Assembly: GCA_038230595.1 (NCBI GenBank)
Contig: JBBRMY010000001.1
Span: forward strand, 34,318-98,317
Direction of reading: 5' to 3'
DNA from: JBBRMY01 sp038230595
Lineage (GTDB): Bacteria; Bacteroidota; Ignavibacteria; Tepidaquicellales; Tepidaquicellaceae
Length of the DNA stretch: 64,000 bases
In this document: positions 7,279 to 16,126 of the stretch, piece after piece
Layout of the letters: each line of letters opens with the position of its first letter
How positions within the stretch are numbered: position 1 is the stretch's first letter
Program-made: the position numbers and the translations under genes
The notes under the pieces: generated by a model
The model's input: only the letters and a program-made list of their open reading frames with translations
The model's database searches: none
What the model was told of the DNA's origin: nothing

Positions 7279-9867
7279 ATGAAAACAAAAATTTCCCTAC
7301 TTTTTGTTGCTTTTCTTTTGATGGCTTTTATACAAAAGAATGCAAATGCTGACTGCTGTCAGACTACATTATTTACCGGTGTAGATAAAGGTGTTACGAC
7401 ATCTTATCATAAATATCCATCCGGTCCAACTCTGACTTCATGGGTTGGAACTATCGCAGGTACAGTTGACGGTCATTCTGCCCGTTTTTATTGTATCGAT
7501 GTTGATAATTTTCTTCAGATGTCCCCAACACCTTATTGTGATTCAAGCGTAGTGAATGATACTATCGCTTTTATCCTTAAGAATTTTTATCCATATGGTC
7601 CCGGAACCATTGGAGGCGGTACACCTATCGCCGATGTTAATCAGGAAGCAGCAGCAGTTCAGCTTGCTATCTGGTGGTACTCTTCAAGAGTTGATGATCA
7701 AAGCACTCCGATCGCAGCTATCAACGACAGAGCAAAATGGATCGAAGACTATGCAAGAGATCATACACCCGGTCACAGCGGAGTTCCGCCAAAGAACCTG
7801 AAGATCGTTCCTGTAAGCTTAACCAGCACAGGTAACTGCATGGATACTCTTAAAGTAAAAGTTGTAAATAGTGATGGCACACCTGTTTCAGGAAAAGTTG
7901 TTACTCTTACTACAACCGGTGGAACTCTATCCACTATGTCTGTAACAACAGGTGCTGATGGCTTCTCTCCGAAATTTACTATAACAAAGCCTGCACATAC
8001 AACTGTAACTGTCTCAGCACATACAACAGGACAGATCTCAATTGGTACAATTTATTATTGTCCATCAGCACCCGGCACATCGCAGAATGCAACACTTTGC
8101 GGTAACGGCAGCGCAGGCGGAAATGTAGAAGGAAATCTTTGCGATACAATTCAGGTTCATTGCGATTCATTAACCAGCGGCGGTTCAAGCGGTGTTGAAT
8201 CTAATTATGATCTGGGACAATTACTATTAGAAAGACATTTAAGAATTCAGAACGGTGAAACAACTCCTTTAGTTGCTAACTCAAATCCTGTTTTCAATTT
8301 ATCATATACTTTACAGCAGCTTACTCCTCAGCAAGGACCTTTTTATTCATTCCCTGTTGAAACAACACCTTTTGATATCTTAGGAATTTCAAATGCAACA
8401 TCAGCTTATGCTGTTGATTACAGAATGAACTCTTCTTCTTCATCAAGAATTGCTGCGATTTTTGCAACAACAACAAATGCTCCGAATGTTTACAGTCATA
8501 CTAAAGCAGTATGCGACAGATTAGCCGGTTACAACATGGATAATCTTGATAAGATAGAGATCAATAATACTGAATTCTATATTGCCAAGCTAGTAAATGA
8601 TAAGAAAGACTTTGTAGATTACTCAGTAATTCTAAGCATTTATGATATGGGTAACGGATTCAAAGTTGATAACAAATGGACTATACAGGAATACCAGGTA
8701 CCTCCGGGAACTCAGAATGTTTATAACTTCCAGGTATGGGGTAACCATCCTGAAACTGTAAAGATTTTAGTTGAGAACCTTCTTGCAAAGTTCCAGGCAT
8801 ACCAGCCAGTAACCTATGTGAGCCCGACAGTTAAGGATCCTATAGTGTACATGAAATCAGCAAGGTATACAAATGACGGAAAGATGACTTTCAAATTCAT
8901 CAATACTCAGGGATTATCAAAAGTTATTCCTTTCACATTCCAGTATACACCACAGGCAGGTGCACCAATGCAGACTGTAAATCAGAACGTAACAGTGGCA
9001 GCAGGTGAAACATCGGCAACAATTAATATCGGCTTCTTAACCGGTGCCAATGTATTTATGACTAATGATAACGGATTCAAAGATGCAGTGTTTATTGGAG
9101 GAGGTACTTTCGGTTCATACGCAGGACCTCAATCAAGAATTGATCTTTTCCAGAATGTAGTAACATCAGCTAATCCTGTCCTTGGTACGAATTCATTCGT
9201 ATTCCCGGGCGGAATAAGATTCAAAGGATTACTTGGTGATAAAGTTTACATTGCAAGATCACTTGATGGCTCATACGAAGGTATTGATCTCAGGAGCTTC
9301 CTGAAATTAAGATTTGAAGTAATGGGTACAGGTAATCTTAATGTTTACTTACAGGCAAAGCAAAATGGTACAACTGTTTATCCAATGGTTACAGTACCAA
9401 TGACTTCAACAATGACATTGAGAGAATTATCACTGACAAGCTTTACGTATAATGGTCAGCCGGTAGATCTTTCAGAAGTATCATCAATTTTCTTCCAAAT
9501 GGATAAATCAAATAATGCAGGAATATCTAACTTTGATTACACAGTTCAGAATTCTGGTATCATCAGAAATCCATTAGGAATAACTAATAACCCGGTTGTT
9601 GCAGTTCAATACAGCCTGGCTCAGAATTATCCAAATCCTTTTAACCCGGTAACTAAGATCAACTTCTCAGTTCCGCAGACTGGATTAGTAACATTAAATG
9701 TTTATGATAACCTTGGAAGAACGATAACTTCACTGGTAAATGAAACTAAACAGGCAGGCAGCTATAGTGTCAGCTTCGATGCTTCATCACTGCCTAGTGG
9801 AATTTATTTCTACAAGCTTACAAGCGGAAGCTTTGTTGATACAAAGAAGATGCTGTTAGTGAAATAA
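7279..9867 (+). CDS. T9SS surface protein with predicted thioester (TED) adhesin domain and Ig-like domain
   Basis: The product is 862 residues with a signal peptide (1-24). Residues about 28-165 match the thioester-domain pattern of surface adhesins: a Cys in FYCIDVDNF (C72) and a Gln in AVQLAIWWY (Q128), the pair that forms the internal Cys-Gln thioester in TED proteins. An Ig-like (Big_1-type) domain follows at about 178-260 (NSDGTPVSGKVVTL), then a Cys-rich linker, a large beta-rich region, and a jelly-roll-like domain near 640-770. The T9SS type-A domain (NYPNPFNPVTKINF) ends the protein. It is predicted to be displayed on the surface, where the thioester could bond covalently to a target. 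Palindromes upstream suggest regulation. The thioester is inferred from motif spacing only. Confidence 0.75.
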   Translation: MKTKISLLFVAFLLMAFIQKNANADCCQTTLFTGVDKGVTTSYHKYPSGPTLTSWVGTIAGTVDGHSARFYCIDVDNFLQMSPTPYCDSSVVNDTIAFILKNFYPYGPGTIGGGTPIADVNQEAAAVQLAIWWYSSRVDDQSTPIAAINDRAKWIEDYARDHTPGHSGVPPKNLKIVPVSLTSTGNCMDTLKVKVVNSDGTPVSGKVVTLTTTGGTLSTMSVTTGADGFSPKFTITKPAHTTVTVSAHTTGQISIGTIYYCPSAPGTSQNATLCGNGSAGGNVEGNLCDTIQVHCDSLTSGGSSGVESNYDLGQLLLERHLRIQNGETTPLVANSNPVFNLSYTLQQLTPQQGPFYSFPVETTPFDILGISNATSAYAVDYRMNSSSSSRIAAIFATTTNAPNVYSHTKAVCDRLAGYNMDNLDKIEINNTEFYIAKLVNDKKDFVDYSVILSIYDMGNGFKVDNKWTIQEYQVPPGTQNVYNFQVWGNHPETVKILVENLLAKFQAYQPVTYVSPTVKDPIVYMKSARYTNDGKMTFKFINTQGLSKVIPFTFQYTPQAGAPMQTVNQNVTVAAGETSATINIGFLTGANVFMTNDNGFKDAVFIGGGTFGSYAGPQSRIDLFQNVVTSANPVLGTNSFVFPGGIRFKGLLGDKVYIARSLDGSYEGIDLRSFLKLRFEVMGTGNLNVYLQAKQNGTTVYPMVTVPMTSTMTLRELSLTSFTYNGQPVDLSEVSSIFFQMDKSNNAGISNFDYTVQNSGIIRNPLGITNNPVVAVQYSLAQNYPNPFNPVTKINFSVPQTGLVTLNVYDNLGRTITSLVNETKQAGSYSVSFDASSLPSGIYFYKLTSGSFVDTKKMLLVK

Positions 9868-9916
9868 TAATAGCACAGTATTCCCCGAATGTTTTTGTCG
9901 GGAATCTAATTAACAT

Positions 9917-9953
9917 AAAAGCCTGTCCGGCGCAAACCGGACAGGCTTTATTT
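9917..9953 (+). terminator. Strong rho-independent terminator
   Basis: The stem AAAGCCTGTCCGG (9918-9930) / CCGGACAGGCTTT (9937-9949), with a 6-base loop and a T-rich tail, follows the T9SS adhesin-like gene. Confidence 0.9.
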
Positions 9954-10038
9954 ATATTGGATAGATTTCATTTTCTAAAAACATTAAATTTTATTTCTTC
10001 AAATTTTTCACATAAATAGTGAACAAACCTGTAGCCTT

Positions 10039-11625
10039 ATGACAAAAACTGTCGAGCTCGTTTTAACTCCTTCTGAAAATTCACGCATTGAGCAAAGTGA
10101 TGATCTTCTGAAAAAATATGTTATAGAAAGTCTGCGCCATGATATTGATATCATAGGTGATGAAGTTATAATTATAAAAAAAAACAAGCGTTCCATAGAT
10201 GCAAGAAGCCGGCATCCAAAGATAAAGCTTCTTTTAAATGTTTATATAAATGAAGATCCTCCCTTAGAACCTGCCATAAAAAAATTTCCTTTAATAAATA
10301 AAAGCAGTAAAAAAGTTATTATAATTGGTGCAGGACCTGCAGGATATTTTGCAGCTCTTGAGTTATTAGAAGCAGGTATTCAGCCGGTTATTTTTGACCG
10401 CGGAAAAGATGTTAGAGAAAGAAGAAGAGATCTCCGTGCTATTCAGCAGTTTGGAATTGTAAATCCAAATTCAAACTACTGTTTCGGAGAAGGCGGCGCA
10501 GGAACATATTCTGACGGCAAGCTTTATACACGCTCCCACAAAAGAGGAGATATATCAAAAGCTCTTAATATCATGGTTCAGCATGGAGCGCATCCGGATA
10601 TTCTTATAGATGCCCACCCTCACATTGGTTCTAATAAACTTCCCATTCTGGTACAGAAATTAAGAGAAACTATTCTCAATGCCGGTGGAGAAATTTATTT
10701 TGATTCTTTGGTGACTGATATTCTCATCCAAAATAATTCAATAGCAGGAGTAATTGTAAATTCTGAAAAAGAAATTTTATGTGATAGAGTCATTCTTGCA
10801 ACAGGTCATTCAGCGCGTAATATATTTCATTTATTAAAAAATAAAAATATCCTCATTGAGGCAAAGCCGTTTGCAATGGGAGTCAGAATTGAGCATCCCC
10901 AGGAACTCATTGATGAGATACAATACCGGCAAAAAGAACGTGATGAAGACCTTCCTGCAGCGAGTTACAAAACAGTTGCGCAGATCGAAGGACGGGGTGT
11001 TTTTTCTTTCTGTATGTGTCCTGGCGGCTTGATAGTACCGGCTGCAACTGCACCCGGCGAACTTGTTGTTAACGGAATGTCGATGTCACGTAGAGATTCA
11101 AAGTATGCAAATTCTGGAATTGTGATGCAAATTGAAATTGAAGATCTTGTTAAAGCGGATTCCGCTCCGGATCCTCTTATATGTCTGGAATTTCAAAACA
11201 AATATGAAAAATTATTCTTTAGTGAAAACAAAGCAGGTGATCAGGCTGCGCCTGCCCAAAGAATGACAGATTTTGTAAACAGGAAAATATCTTCAAGCTT
11301 GCCTGACACCTCATATATACCCGGGATCTTCTCTGCAGAAATGAATTCACTTCTGCCTGAAAAAATTGCCAATGGAATTTCAAAAGCCTTAGTCGAATAT
11401 GGAAAAAAGATGAAAGGTTACTTTACTGAAGAAGGTGTATTAGTCGGTCTAGAATCCCGTACCAGCTCTCCTGTAAGAATACCAAGGAATAAAGAAACAT
11501 ATGAACATCCGCAAATAACCGGGCTATATCCTACAGGCGAAGGCGCCGGTTACGCCGGAGGAATAATATCAGCAGCATTAGATGGACAGAATGTCGCGAA
11601 AGCGATTTGTAAATTGCAAATCTAA
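10039..11625 (+). CDS. FAD-dependent oxidoreductase (COG2509 family)
   Basis: The 528-residue flavoprotein resembles the COG2509 group of uncharacterised FAD-dependent dehydrogenases. A unique N-terminal region of about 90 residues precedes the dinucleotide-binding motif VIIIGAGPAGYFAALEL (about 93-110). The segment NYCFGEGGAGTYSDGKLYTR and the C-terminal GLYPTGEGAGYAGGI, which contacts FAD, are hallmarks of the group. Physiological substrate unknown. Likely cytoplasmic. A small secreted-protein gene and a dipeptidase follow in the same direction, possibly co-transcribed. Confidence 0.88.
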   Translation: MTKTVELVLTPSENSRIEQSDDLLKKYVIESLRHDIDIIGDEVIIIKKNKRSIDARSRHPKIKLLLNVYINEDPPLEPAIKKFPLINKSSKKVIIIGAGPAGYFAALELLEAGIQPVIFDRGKDVRERRRDLRAIQQFGIVNPNSNYCFGEGGAGTYSDGKLYTRSHKRGDISKALNIMVQHGAHPDILIDAHPHIGSNKLPILVQKLRETILNAGGEIYFDSLVTDILIQNNSIAGVIVNSEKEILCDRVILATGHSARNIFHLLKNKNILIEAKPFAMGVRIEHPQELIDEIQYRQKERDEDLPAASYKTVAQIEGRGVFSFCMCPGGLIVPAATAPGELVVNGMSMSRRDSKYANSGIVMQIEIEDLVKADSAPDPLICLEFQNKYEKLFFSENKAGDQAAPAQRMTDFVNRKISSSLPDTSYIPGIFSAEMNSLLPEKIANGISKALVEYGKKMKGYFTEEGVLVGLESRTSSPVRIPRNKETYEHPQITGLYPTGEGAGYAGGIISAALDGQNVAKAICKLQI

Positions 11626-11668
11626 GAGTCATTACATTACGAAAAAATTCGAACAAACAAAATTGATT

Positions 11669-12091
11669 ATGCGAAAACTTTATTTTTTAATAATATATAT
11701 TTTCTTATTTATTATAATAATTAAACCATCTTACTCGCAAGAAAAGATAAACGATTGTTTATCCAAAATATCTAACAAATATGAGAAAGGATATTTTGTA
11801 GAGAAAATAATTAAAAATAATTTTCCTCATTCAATAGCTTTTAATTTCAACATACCAATAGATTGCTTTGTTAAAATAGAATTAAAGAATTTATCCATGG
11901 ATTCTAATATTGTTCAAGGTAAATATTATGAAGGAAACCTTTTAAATGGATATTATACTATAAATTGCAAATTAGATATTTCTCAGTACAAAGAAACCGA
12001 TGCCTGGATCATTTTTTTCACTAGTTTTTCTAATTCCAAAAGATTGGAAACCTCCTATGACTTTATAATTGATTTAAGAATATATAAATAA
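11669..12091 (+). CDS. Small secreted protein of unknown function, very AT-rich
   Basis: The start is placed at the ATG at 11669, because it yields a proper signal peptide (MRKLYFLIIYIFLFIIIIKP, ending SYSQ). The longer frame starting at 11582 would overlap the FAD oxidoreductase. The mature part is about 115 residues and beta-rich, with two Cys. I recognise no domain. Codon use is visibly more AT-rich (many ATA, AAT, TTA) than in the flanking genes, hinting at recent acquisition or weak selection. Confidence 0.6.
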   Translation: MRKLYFLIIYIFLFIIIIKPSYSQEKINDCLSKISNKYEKGYFVEKIIKNNFPHSIAFNFNIPIDCFVKIELKNLSMDSNIVQGKYYEGNLLNGYYTINCKLDISQYKETDAWIIFFTSFSNSKRLETSYDFIIDLRIYK

Positions 12092-12103
12092 AAAAACATT
12101 TCC

Positions 12104-13111
12104 ATGACACCAATAATCGATCTGCATTGTGACCTGCTTTCATATCTTGCTACAACAAAAGGAGCTTCTCCGGATAATACAAAAGATATCGGATGTTCGC
12201 TTCCGCTACTCAGAGAAGGGAATGTAAAGCTCCAGGTTCTTGCTATTTATACTGCTGTCGGAGATGACAGTGTTCACCTTGCTCAGAAACAGGCAGAGGA
12301 ATTTGAGAAATTAATTGACAAAAATAAAACTATTAAAAACATTACGAACTCTGCTTCTCTTGAAAGCATTGTTAACACAGAGAATGATGATACGGGCGTT
12401 GTTGTCTCAATAGAAAATGCAGCAGGTCTTGCACTTGAAGATGATGATATAAAAGAAACTTTTAAGAATCTTGATAAAATTATTAAACGCACCGAAAAAA
12501 TATTTTATATCGGTCTGACCCATCACACTGAGAACAGATTTGGAGGTGGTAATAATTCTGATGCGGGATTAAAGGAAGATGGCAAAAGACTGCTTGATCA
12601 TATTTCTGATAAAAAGATCGCTATCGATTATTCTCACACAAGTGATAAGCTTGCAGAAGGTATCCTGAATTATATAGAGAAGCAAAGACTTGACATCCGC
12701 ATTCTTGCCAGCCACTCAAACTTCCGTTCAGTCTTTTTCCATAAAAGAAATTTAACTGATGAATTCGCAAAAGAGATCATGCACCGCAATGGACTTATTG
12801 GAATTAATTTCTTAAGAGCTTTCTTAAACGATAAAAAAGAAGATGCTATTTTTGATCATATTGAATACGGATTAAAGCTGGGAGCGAAAAGGAATCTCGC
12901 CTTGGGTGCCGATTTCTTTTACACTGATTCAATGCCGGAAAAAGAAAAAAGAATTCCCTTCTATTACGATCTTCAGAAAGATGCATCTGTGTATCCAAAA
13001 ATACTCGAACTTCTGAACGAAAATATGAAAAATGAAAAGATGACTGAAGAAGATATAGACAGTTTTGCTTACAAAAATGCAGTAAGATTTATTTCCGAGC
13101 TTTGGATGTAA
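12104..13111 (+). CDS. Membrane dipeptidase-type metallopeptidase (M19)
   Basis: This is a 335-residue renal-dipeptidase-family (M19) enzyme, a binuclear zinc hydrolase cleaving dipeptides. Metal-ligand motifs are visible: IDLHCDLL (H8, D10), the bridging Glu in VVSIENAAGL, and His in THHTENRFGG and ASHSNFRSVF; GADFFYTD is near the C-terminus. No signal peptide is present, so it is probably cytoplasmic. It starts 13 bases after the small secreted-protein gene and may share its transcript. A 17-bp hairpin follows the stop codon. Confidence 0.88.
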   Translation: MTPIIDLHCDLLSYLATTKGASPDNTKDIGCSLPLLREGNVKLQVLAIYTAVGDDSVHLAQKQAEEFEKLIDKNKTIKNITNSASLESIVNTENDDTGVVVSIENAAGLALEDDDIKETFKNLDKIIKRTEKIFYIGLTHHTENRFGGGNNSDAGLKEDGKRLLDHISDKKIAIDYSHTSDKLAEGILNYIEKQRLDIRILASHSNFRSVFFHKRNLTDEFAKEIMHRNGLIGINFLRAFLNDKKEDAIFDHIEYGLKLGAKRNLALGADFFYTDSMPEKEKRIPFYYDLQKDASVYPKILELLNENMKNEKMTEEDIDSFAYKNAVRFISELWM

Positions 13112-13130
13112 AACACAGTTGTAAAACATA

Positions 13131-13225
13131 ATTGTAAAACCTGACAGATTTTTTTCCTGTCAGGTTTTACAATCTGGTGGCAGTTGATATAAAAAGCGAA
13201 CTGACAGGATAAACATCTTGTCAGG
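13131..13225. repeat. Palindromic repeats, family F (CTGACAG), two units
   Basis: The first unit is a perfect 17-bp stem (ATTGTAAAACCTGACAG at 13131-13147, its complement at 13157-13173). The second, weaker unit is at 13201-13225 (CTGACAGGAT / ATCTTGTCAG, one mismatch). They lie between convergent genes and may also terminate transcription. A short direct repeat TTGTAAAAC precedes the first stem. Confidence 0.8.
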
Positions 13226-13259
13226 TCTTATTACAATTAATTTTTCAAAAAAGTATCAA

Positions 13260-13790
13260 CTACTTCGTAAACGTACCAGTCACTTTGTAAATGACATAAT
13301 TCTTTAAATTCTGATCTGACTCAAACCCAATCCCTTCAATTCTTTCAGTCTTAGTTATTATCCTGACGAATGCATCAGAAGAAACTTTCTGCGTCTTGTC
13401 TTTCCACAACAACTTTTCAGTTGTCATAATAACTCCTTCATTGTTTACAACTTTTACGCTGTCGTATATTTCAATATCCTTAGTGATATCATTTACTTTT
13501 CCTCTGTTCCCCGTTAAAGTCGATACCTGCTTTCCAAGCTTATAAAAATCTACCTTTGCCCCGCTGTCTATAAGATAATATGACTTTGTTGAAAATGCCG
13601 ATATATGTCCGGCTTTTAAAACTGCTTTAACATTTCCTGAATCTGAAAATGTAACTTCTGAATTCCAGCTTTCCTGAGTCGGAGCGCTGTCTGTTCCCAT
13701 GCTTATCTTTGGAGGTTCAAATTTTGAATCGCATGAATAAACTAGAAAGGCGGTTAACAAAAGAAGAGCGCTGAAAATTATTTTTCTCAT
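13260..13790 (-). CDS. lptC: LPS-export periplasmic protein LptC, lipoprotein form
   Basis: The 176-residue LptC-family protein carries lipopolysaccharide from the LptBFG ABC transporter toward LptA. The N-terminus has a lipobox (LVYSC, C20) rather than a plain membrane anchor, as is common in this group. The body has the LptC pattern: SWNSEVTFSDSGNVKAVLKA, then FYKLGKQVSTLTGNRGKV and an IEIYDSVKVVNNEGVIMTTE strand series. Its start abuts the stop of the YjbR gene, so the two are co-transcribed. An OstA-like protein at 50941 probably acts in the same pathway. Confidence 0.85.
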   Translation of the reverse strand: MRKIIFSALLLLTAFLVYSCDSKFEPPKISMGTDSAPTQESWNSEVTFSDSGNVKAVLKAGHISAFSTKSYYLIDSGAKVDFYKLGKQVSTLTGNRGKVNDITKDIEIYDSVKVVNNEGVIMTTEKLLWKDKTQKVSSDAFVRIITKTERIEGIGFESDQNLKNYVIYKVTGTFTK

Positions 13791-14144
13791 TTAATTGCTC
13801 TCCAGTGCTTTACGGTCTTTTAACAGAAGGCTTTTTACTATAAGCATATAAGAATCATCGATCATTTTATACAATTCCTTTTTCGGAATTTTCCCTTCAA
13901 GGAAAACTGTGTTCCAGTGCTTTTTATTCATGTGATATCCCGGCTCAACTTCATCATATTTCTCACGAAGCTCAACTGCAGTTTCCGGATCGCATTTAAC
14001 ATTAATCCGGTATGGCTTTACTACAGGGATGAGAAGAAAAATTATACTAATAACTTTATAAACCAAAACTCCTTCTCCGAAAGGCATGCCTTCTTCTACA
14101 GATTTTTTTGATAAGCAGTATTCGCGGACTTCGACTATGTCCAT
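13791..14144 (-). CDS. MmcQ/YjbR family protein
   Basis: A 117-residue YjbR-fold protein. Family landmarks include VREYCLSKKSVEEGMPFGEG, a central VKCDPETAVELREKY and GYHMNKKHWNTVFL. The family has a double-wing DNA-binding-like fold; the molecular role is unclear. The stop codon directly abuts the lptC start. Confidence 0.88.
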   Translation of the reverse strand: MDIVEVREYCLSKKSVEEGMPFGEGVLVYKVISIIFLLIPVVKPYRINVKCDPETAVELREKYDEVEPGYHMNKKHWNTVFLEGKIPKKELYKMIDDSYMLIVKSLLLKDRKALESN

Positions 14145-14157
14145 AGTTTTATCTGGA

Positions 14158-14182
14158 GGGCAGAGGCAATCCCTGTCCCTAC
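14158..14182. repeat. Degenerate palindrome, family G (GGGCAGAGG...CCTGTCCC)
   Basis: The imperfect inverted repeat GGGCAGAGG / CCCTGTCCC ends in TAC and lies between two minus-strand genes. It resembles GGGCA...TGCCC palindromes that recur between genes in many bacteria. Only one copy is in this window. Confidence 0.45.
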
Positions 14183-14199
14183 ATTACTGTTAAATTGTA

Positions 14200-14904
14200 T
14201 TAATACTTCTTTAATTTTTTTAAAAGCCGCGGCTTTATTATTTCTATCCAGCCTTCATACATTTTTGTCGATGGATGTAAACCATCACCTGCAACAAGAG
14301 ACTTATCATTTTTTGCTTCCCTTGAATAAGAAGTTATATCATAAAAATCCACGCCTTCGTTCTCGCATATTTTCCTTGCTGCCTCATTGAAAAGATCTAT
14401 CTGTTCCCCGATAACTCTTCTGTCTCTTCCTTCTGCAAATGGAGTTACTCCCCAGTCAGGAATCGAAACCACAAAAACTTTATTCTTATCGCCTGCATAA
14501 TCAACTGCAGTTGCAAGCAGTTGCTTGAACTGAATTCCATATTCCAGCAGGCTTCTGTCTCTGTACTGATTATTTACACCGATCAATAATGAAACAATAT
14601 CAAATTTTTCTCTGATATTTCTGTCATGAATTGCAAGCGCCAGTTCATCCGTTGTCCAGCCTGTCTGCGCTATTATTACAGGATCATTTACTTTAACACC
14701 CTCTTTATTTAAAGCTGCCGTAAGCTGTACCGGCCATCTTCCTGTTTCAGGTACACTCTCTCCTATAGTATAAGAATCGCCGAGAGCGAGATAGTTTAAA
14801 TTTCCATTCATTTTAAATTCTGTTTTTTGATTATTGCACGAGATCAATAATGAGAACAATAGCATTACTGAAAACAAATATATGATCTTATAAAAATAAT
14901 TCAT
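14200..14904 (-). CDS. SGNH/GDSL hydrolase lipoprotein
   Basis: A 234-residue lipid-anchored esterase-like enzyme. The lipobox LLISC (C23) is followed by the block I motif LALGDSYTIGES (nucleophile S44), then GVNN in the block III position, and DGLHPS carrying D207 and H210. This is a complete SGNH set, so it is likely active on ester or acyl substrates; the substrate is unknown. It lies in a minus-strand run with the LOG gene upstream (17-base gap), suggesting one transcript. Confidence 0.88.
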   Translation of the reverse strand: MNYFYKIIYLFSVMLLFSLLISCNNQKTEFKMNGNLNYLALGDSYTIGESVPETGRWPVQLTAALNKEGVKVNDPVIIAQTGWTTDELALAIHDRNIREKFDIVSLLIGVNNQYRDRSLLEYGIQFKQLLATAVDYAGDKNKVFVVSIPDWGVTPFAEGRDRRVIGEQIDLFNEAARKICENEGVDFYDITSYSREAKNDKSLVAGDGLHPSTKMYEGWIEIIKPRLLKKLKKY

Positions 14905-14920
14905 TTCTTATCTTTCACTT

Positions 14921-15463
14921 TCATTCCTTTGCATTCATTTTACTGATAAGCTCAGATATCGAATCGGATATGCATATCTCATCAAATTTTTGTTGTGCAA
15001 GAAAGCCCTGCGATATCATATCTTTTATAAATTTTAAAAGAGCATCATAATATCCGTTGAAATTCAAAACACCAATAGGCTTTGTATGCAGATGAAGCTG
15101 CTTCCATGTCCATATCTCAAAAAACTCGTCCATAGTACCGATACCTCCAGGAAGTACAATAAATCCGTCAGCAAGGTCAGCCATTTTTGCTTTGCGTTCA
15201 TGCATAGACTTAACTTCTATCAACTCGGTAATATTAAAGTTCGCTATTTCCTTATTCATCATGAATTGCGGTATTACGCCTGTAGTTTCACCCCTGTTTT
15301 TCATTACAGTGTTTGATACAATACCCATCAAGCCAACATTCCCGCCGCCATAGATCAGTCTTATTTTATTTTCCGCAAAATATTTTCCGGTCTCTTCAGC
15401 AATTCTGTGAAACTCCGGATCATTTCCAGTAGCTGACCCGCAAAAGATACAAATACTCTTCAA
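14921..15463 (-). CDS. LOG-family nucleotide phosphoribohydrolase-like protein
   Basis: A 180-residue Rossmann-fold protein of the TIGR00730/LOG family. It has LIYGGGNVGLMG, the MHERKAKM helix, and the signature PGGIGTMDEFFE that binds the 5'-phosphate of a nucleoside monophosphate. Family members remove the base from nucleoside 5'-monophosphates. The start codon appears to be TTG, since no ATG fits before CIFCGS. Located just upstream of the SGNH hydrolase in the same orientation. Confidence 0.9.
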   Translation of the reverse strand: MKSICIFCGSATGNDPEFHRIAEETGKYFAENKIRLIYGGGNVGLMGIVSNTVMKNRGETTGVIPQFMMNKEIANFNITELIEVKSMHERKAKMADLADGFIVLPGGIGTMDEFFEIWTWKQLHLHTKPIGVLNFNGYYDALLKFIKDMISQGFLAQQKFDEICISDSISELISKMNAKE

Positions 15464-15551
15464 ATTTATTATAAGTTTAGATAAAATTAATTAGATTTTT
15501 AATGTGAATTAAGGCATTAAGTCAATGAATCCCGGTAAGGAAGCTTGTTTT

Positions 15552-16028
15552 TTACGACCTGTCTTTTGGCTCAACAAATTCAAGTCCAAGATGCTTAAAA
15601 ATATCTTTCTCTTCCTTAAAAAAATATTGTTTTCCTTCTGTATCCGTCAGATATCCGTTTGACGACCTTCCGCCTTTTGTAAATTTTTTCCATTGTCCTA
15701 AAATGTAAGCAGTAAAATTTGCAGAACCGGTTCTGGATAATAAAATTATTCCCCAGTTATTTTCTTCTGTAATAAAAAGATCTATCTTTATATCCCTGAA
15801 CAATATCTGCTTATACTTTCTTCCATCCTTGAGGAATTTCATATGCTTCTTCCCTTCTTCTTTAAAGTATCTTTCCAGCTTAAACGAATCCGGTATCAAT
15901 ACGACTTCTATATCTTTCGGATATTCTTTTCCCCTTCGCACTGACCCGGCTATTTCACAGCGAATGCAGTACTTGTAAATCATATCAAGGAACTCATCTG
16001 CAATTTCTTTTGCTTCGCTTAAGAGCAT
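15552..16028 (-). CDS. Stand-alone DNA polymerase beta-like nucleotidyltransferase
   Basis: The 158-residue protein consists only of a Pol-beta-superfamily catalytic region. It has AGSVRRGKEYPKDIEVVL (GS at 28-29, acidic pair D39/E41), a third acidic residue in RDIKIDLFI, and the nucleotide-contacting SRTGSANFT. The helix-hairpin-helix and PHP domains of full PolX are absent. A repair or tailing role is possible; no partner is adjacent. The metal-binding triad appears complete, so it may be active. Confidence 0.8.
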   Translation of the reverse strand: MLLSEAKEIADEFLDMIYKYCIRCEIAGSVRRGKEYPKDIEVVLIPDSFKLERYFKEEGKKHMKFLKDGRKYKQILFRDIKIDLFITEENNWGIILLSRTGSANFTAYILGQWKKFTKGGRSSNGYLTDTEGKQYFFKEEKDIFKHLGLEFVEPKDRS

Positions 16029-16126
16029 CTTTCTTTAAACTAAATTCATATTAAAATTTGTAATTTTCTAAAGTATAACAAGTTCAAAAAGCTCTTATCC
16101 TTATAACTACTAAAAACTCAAAGTTT

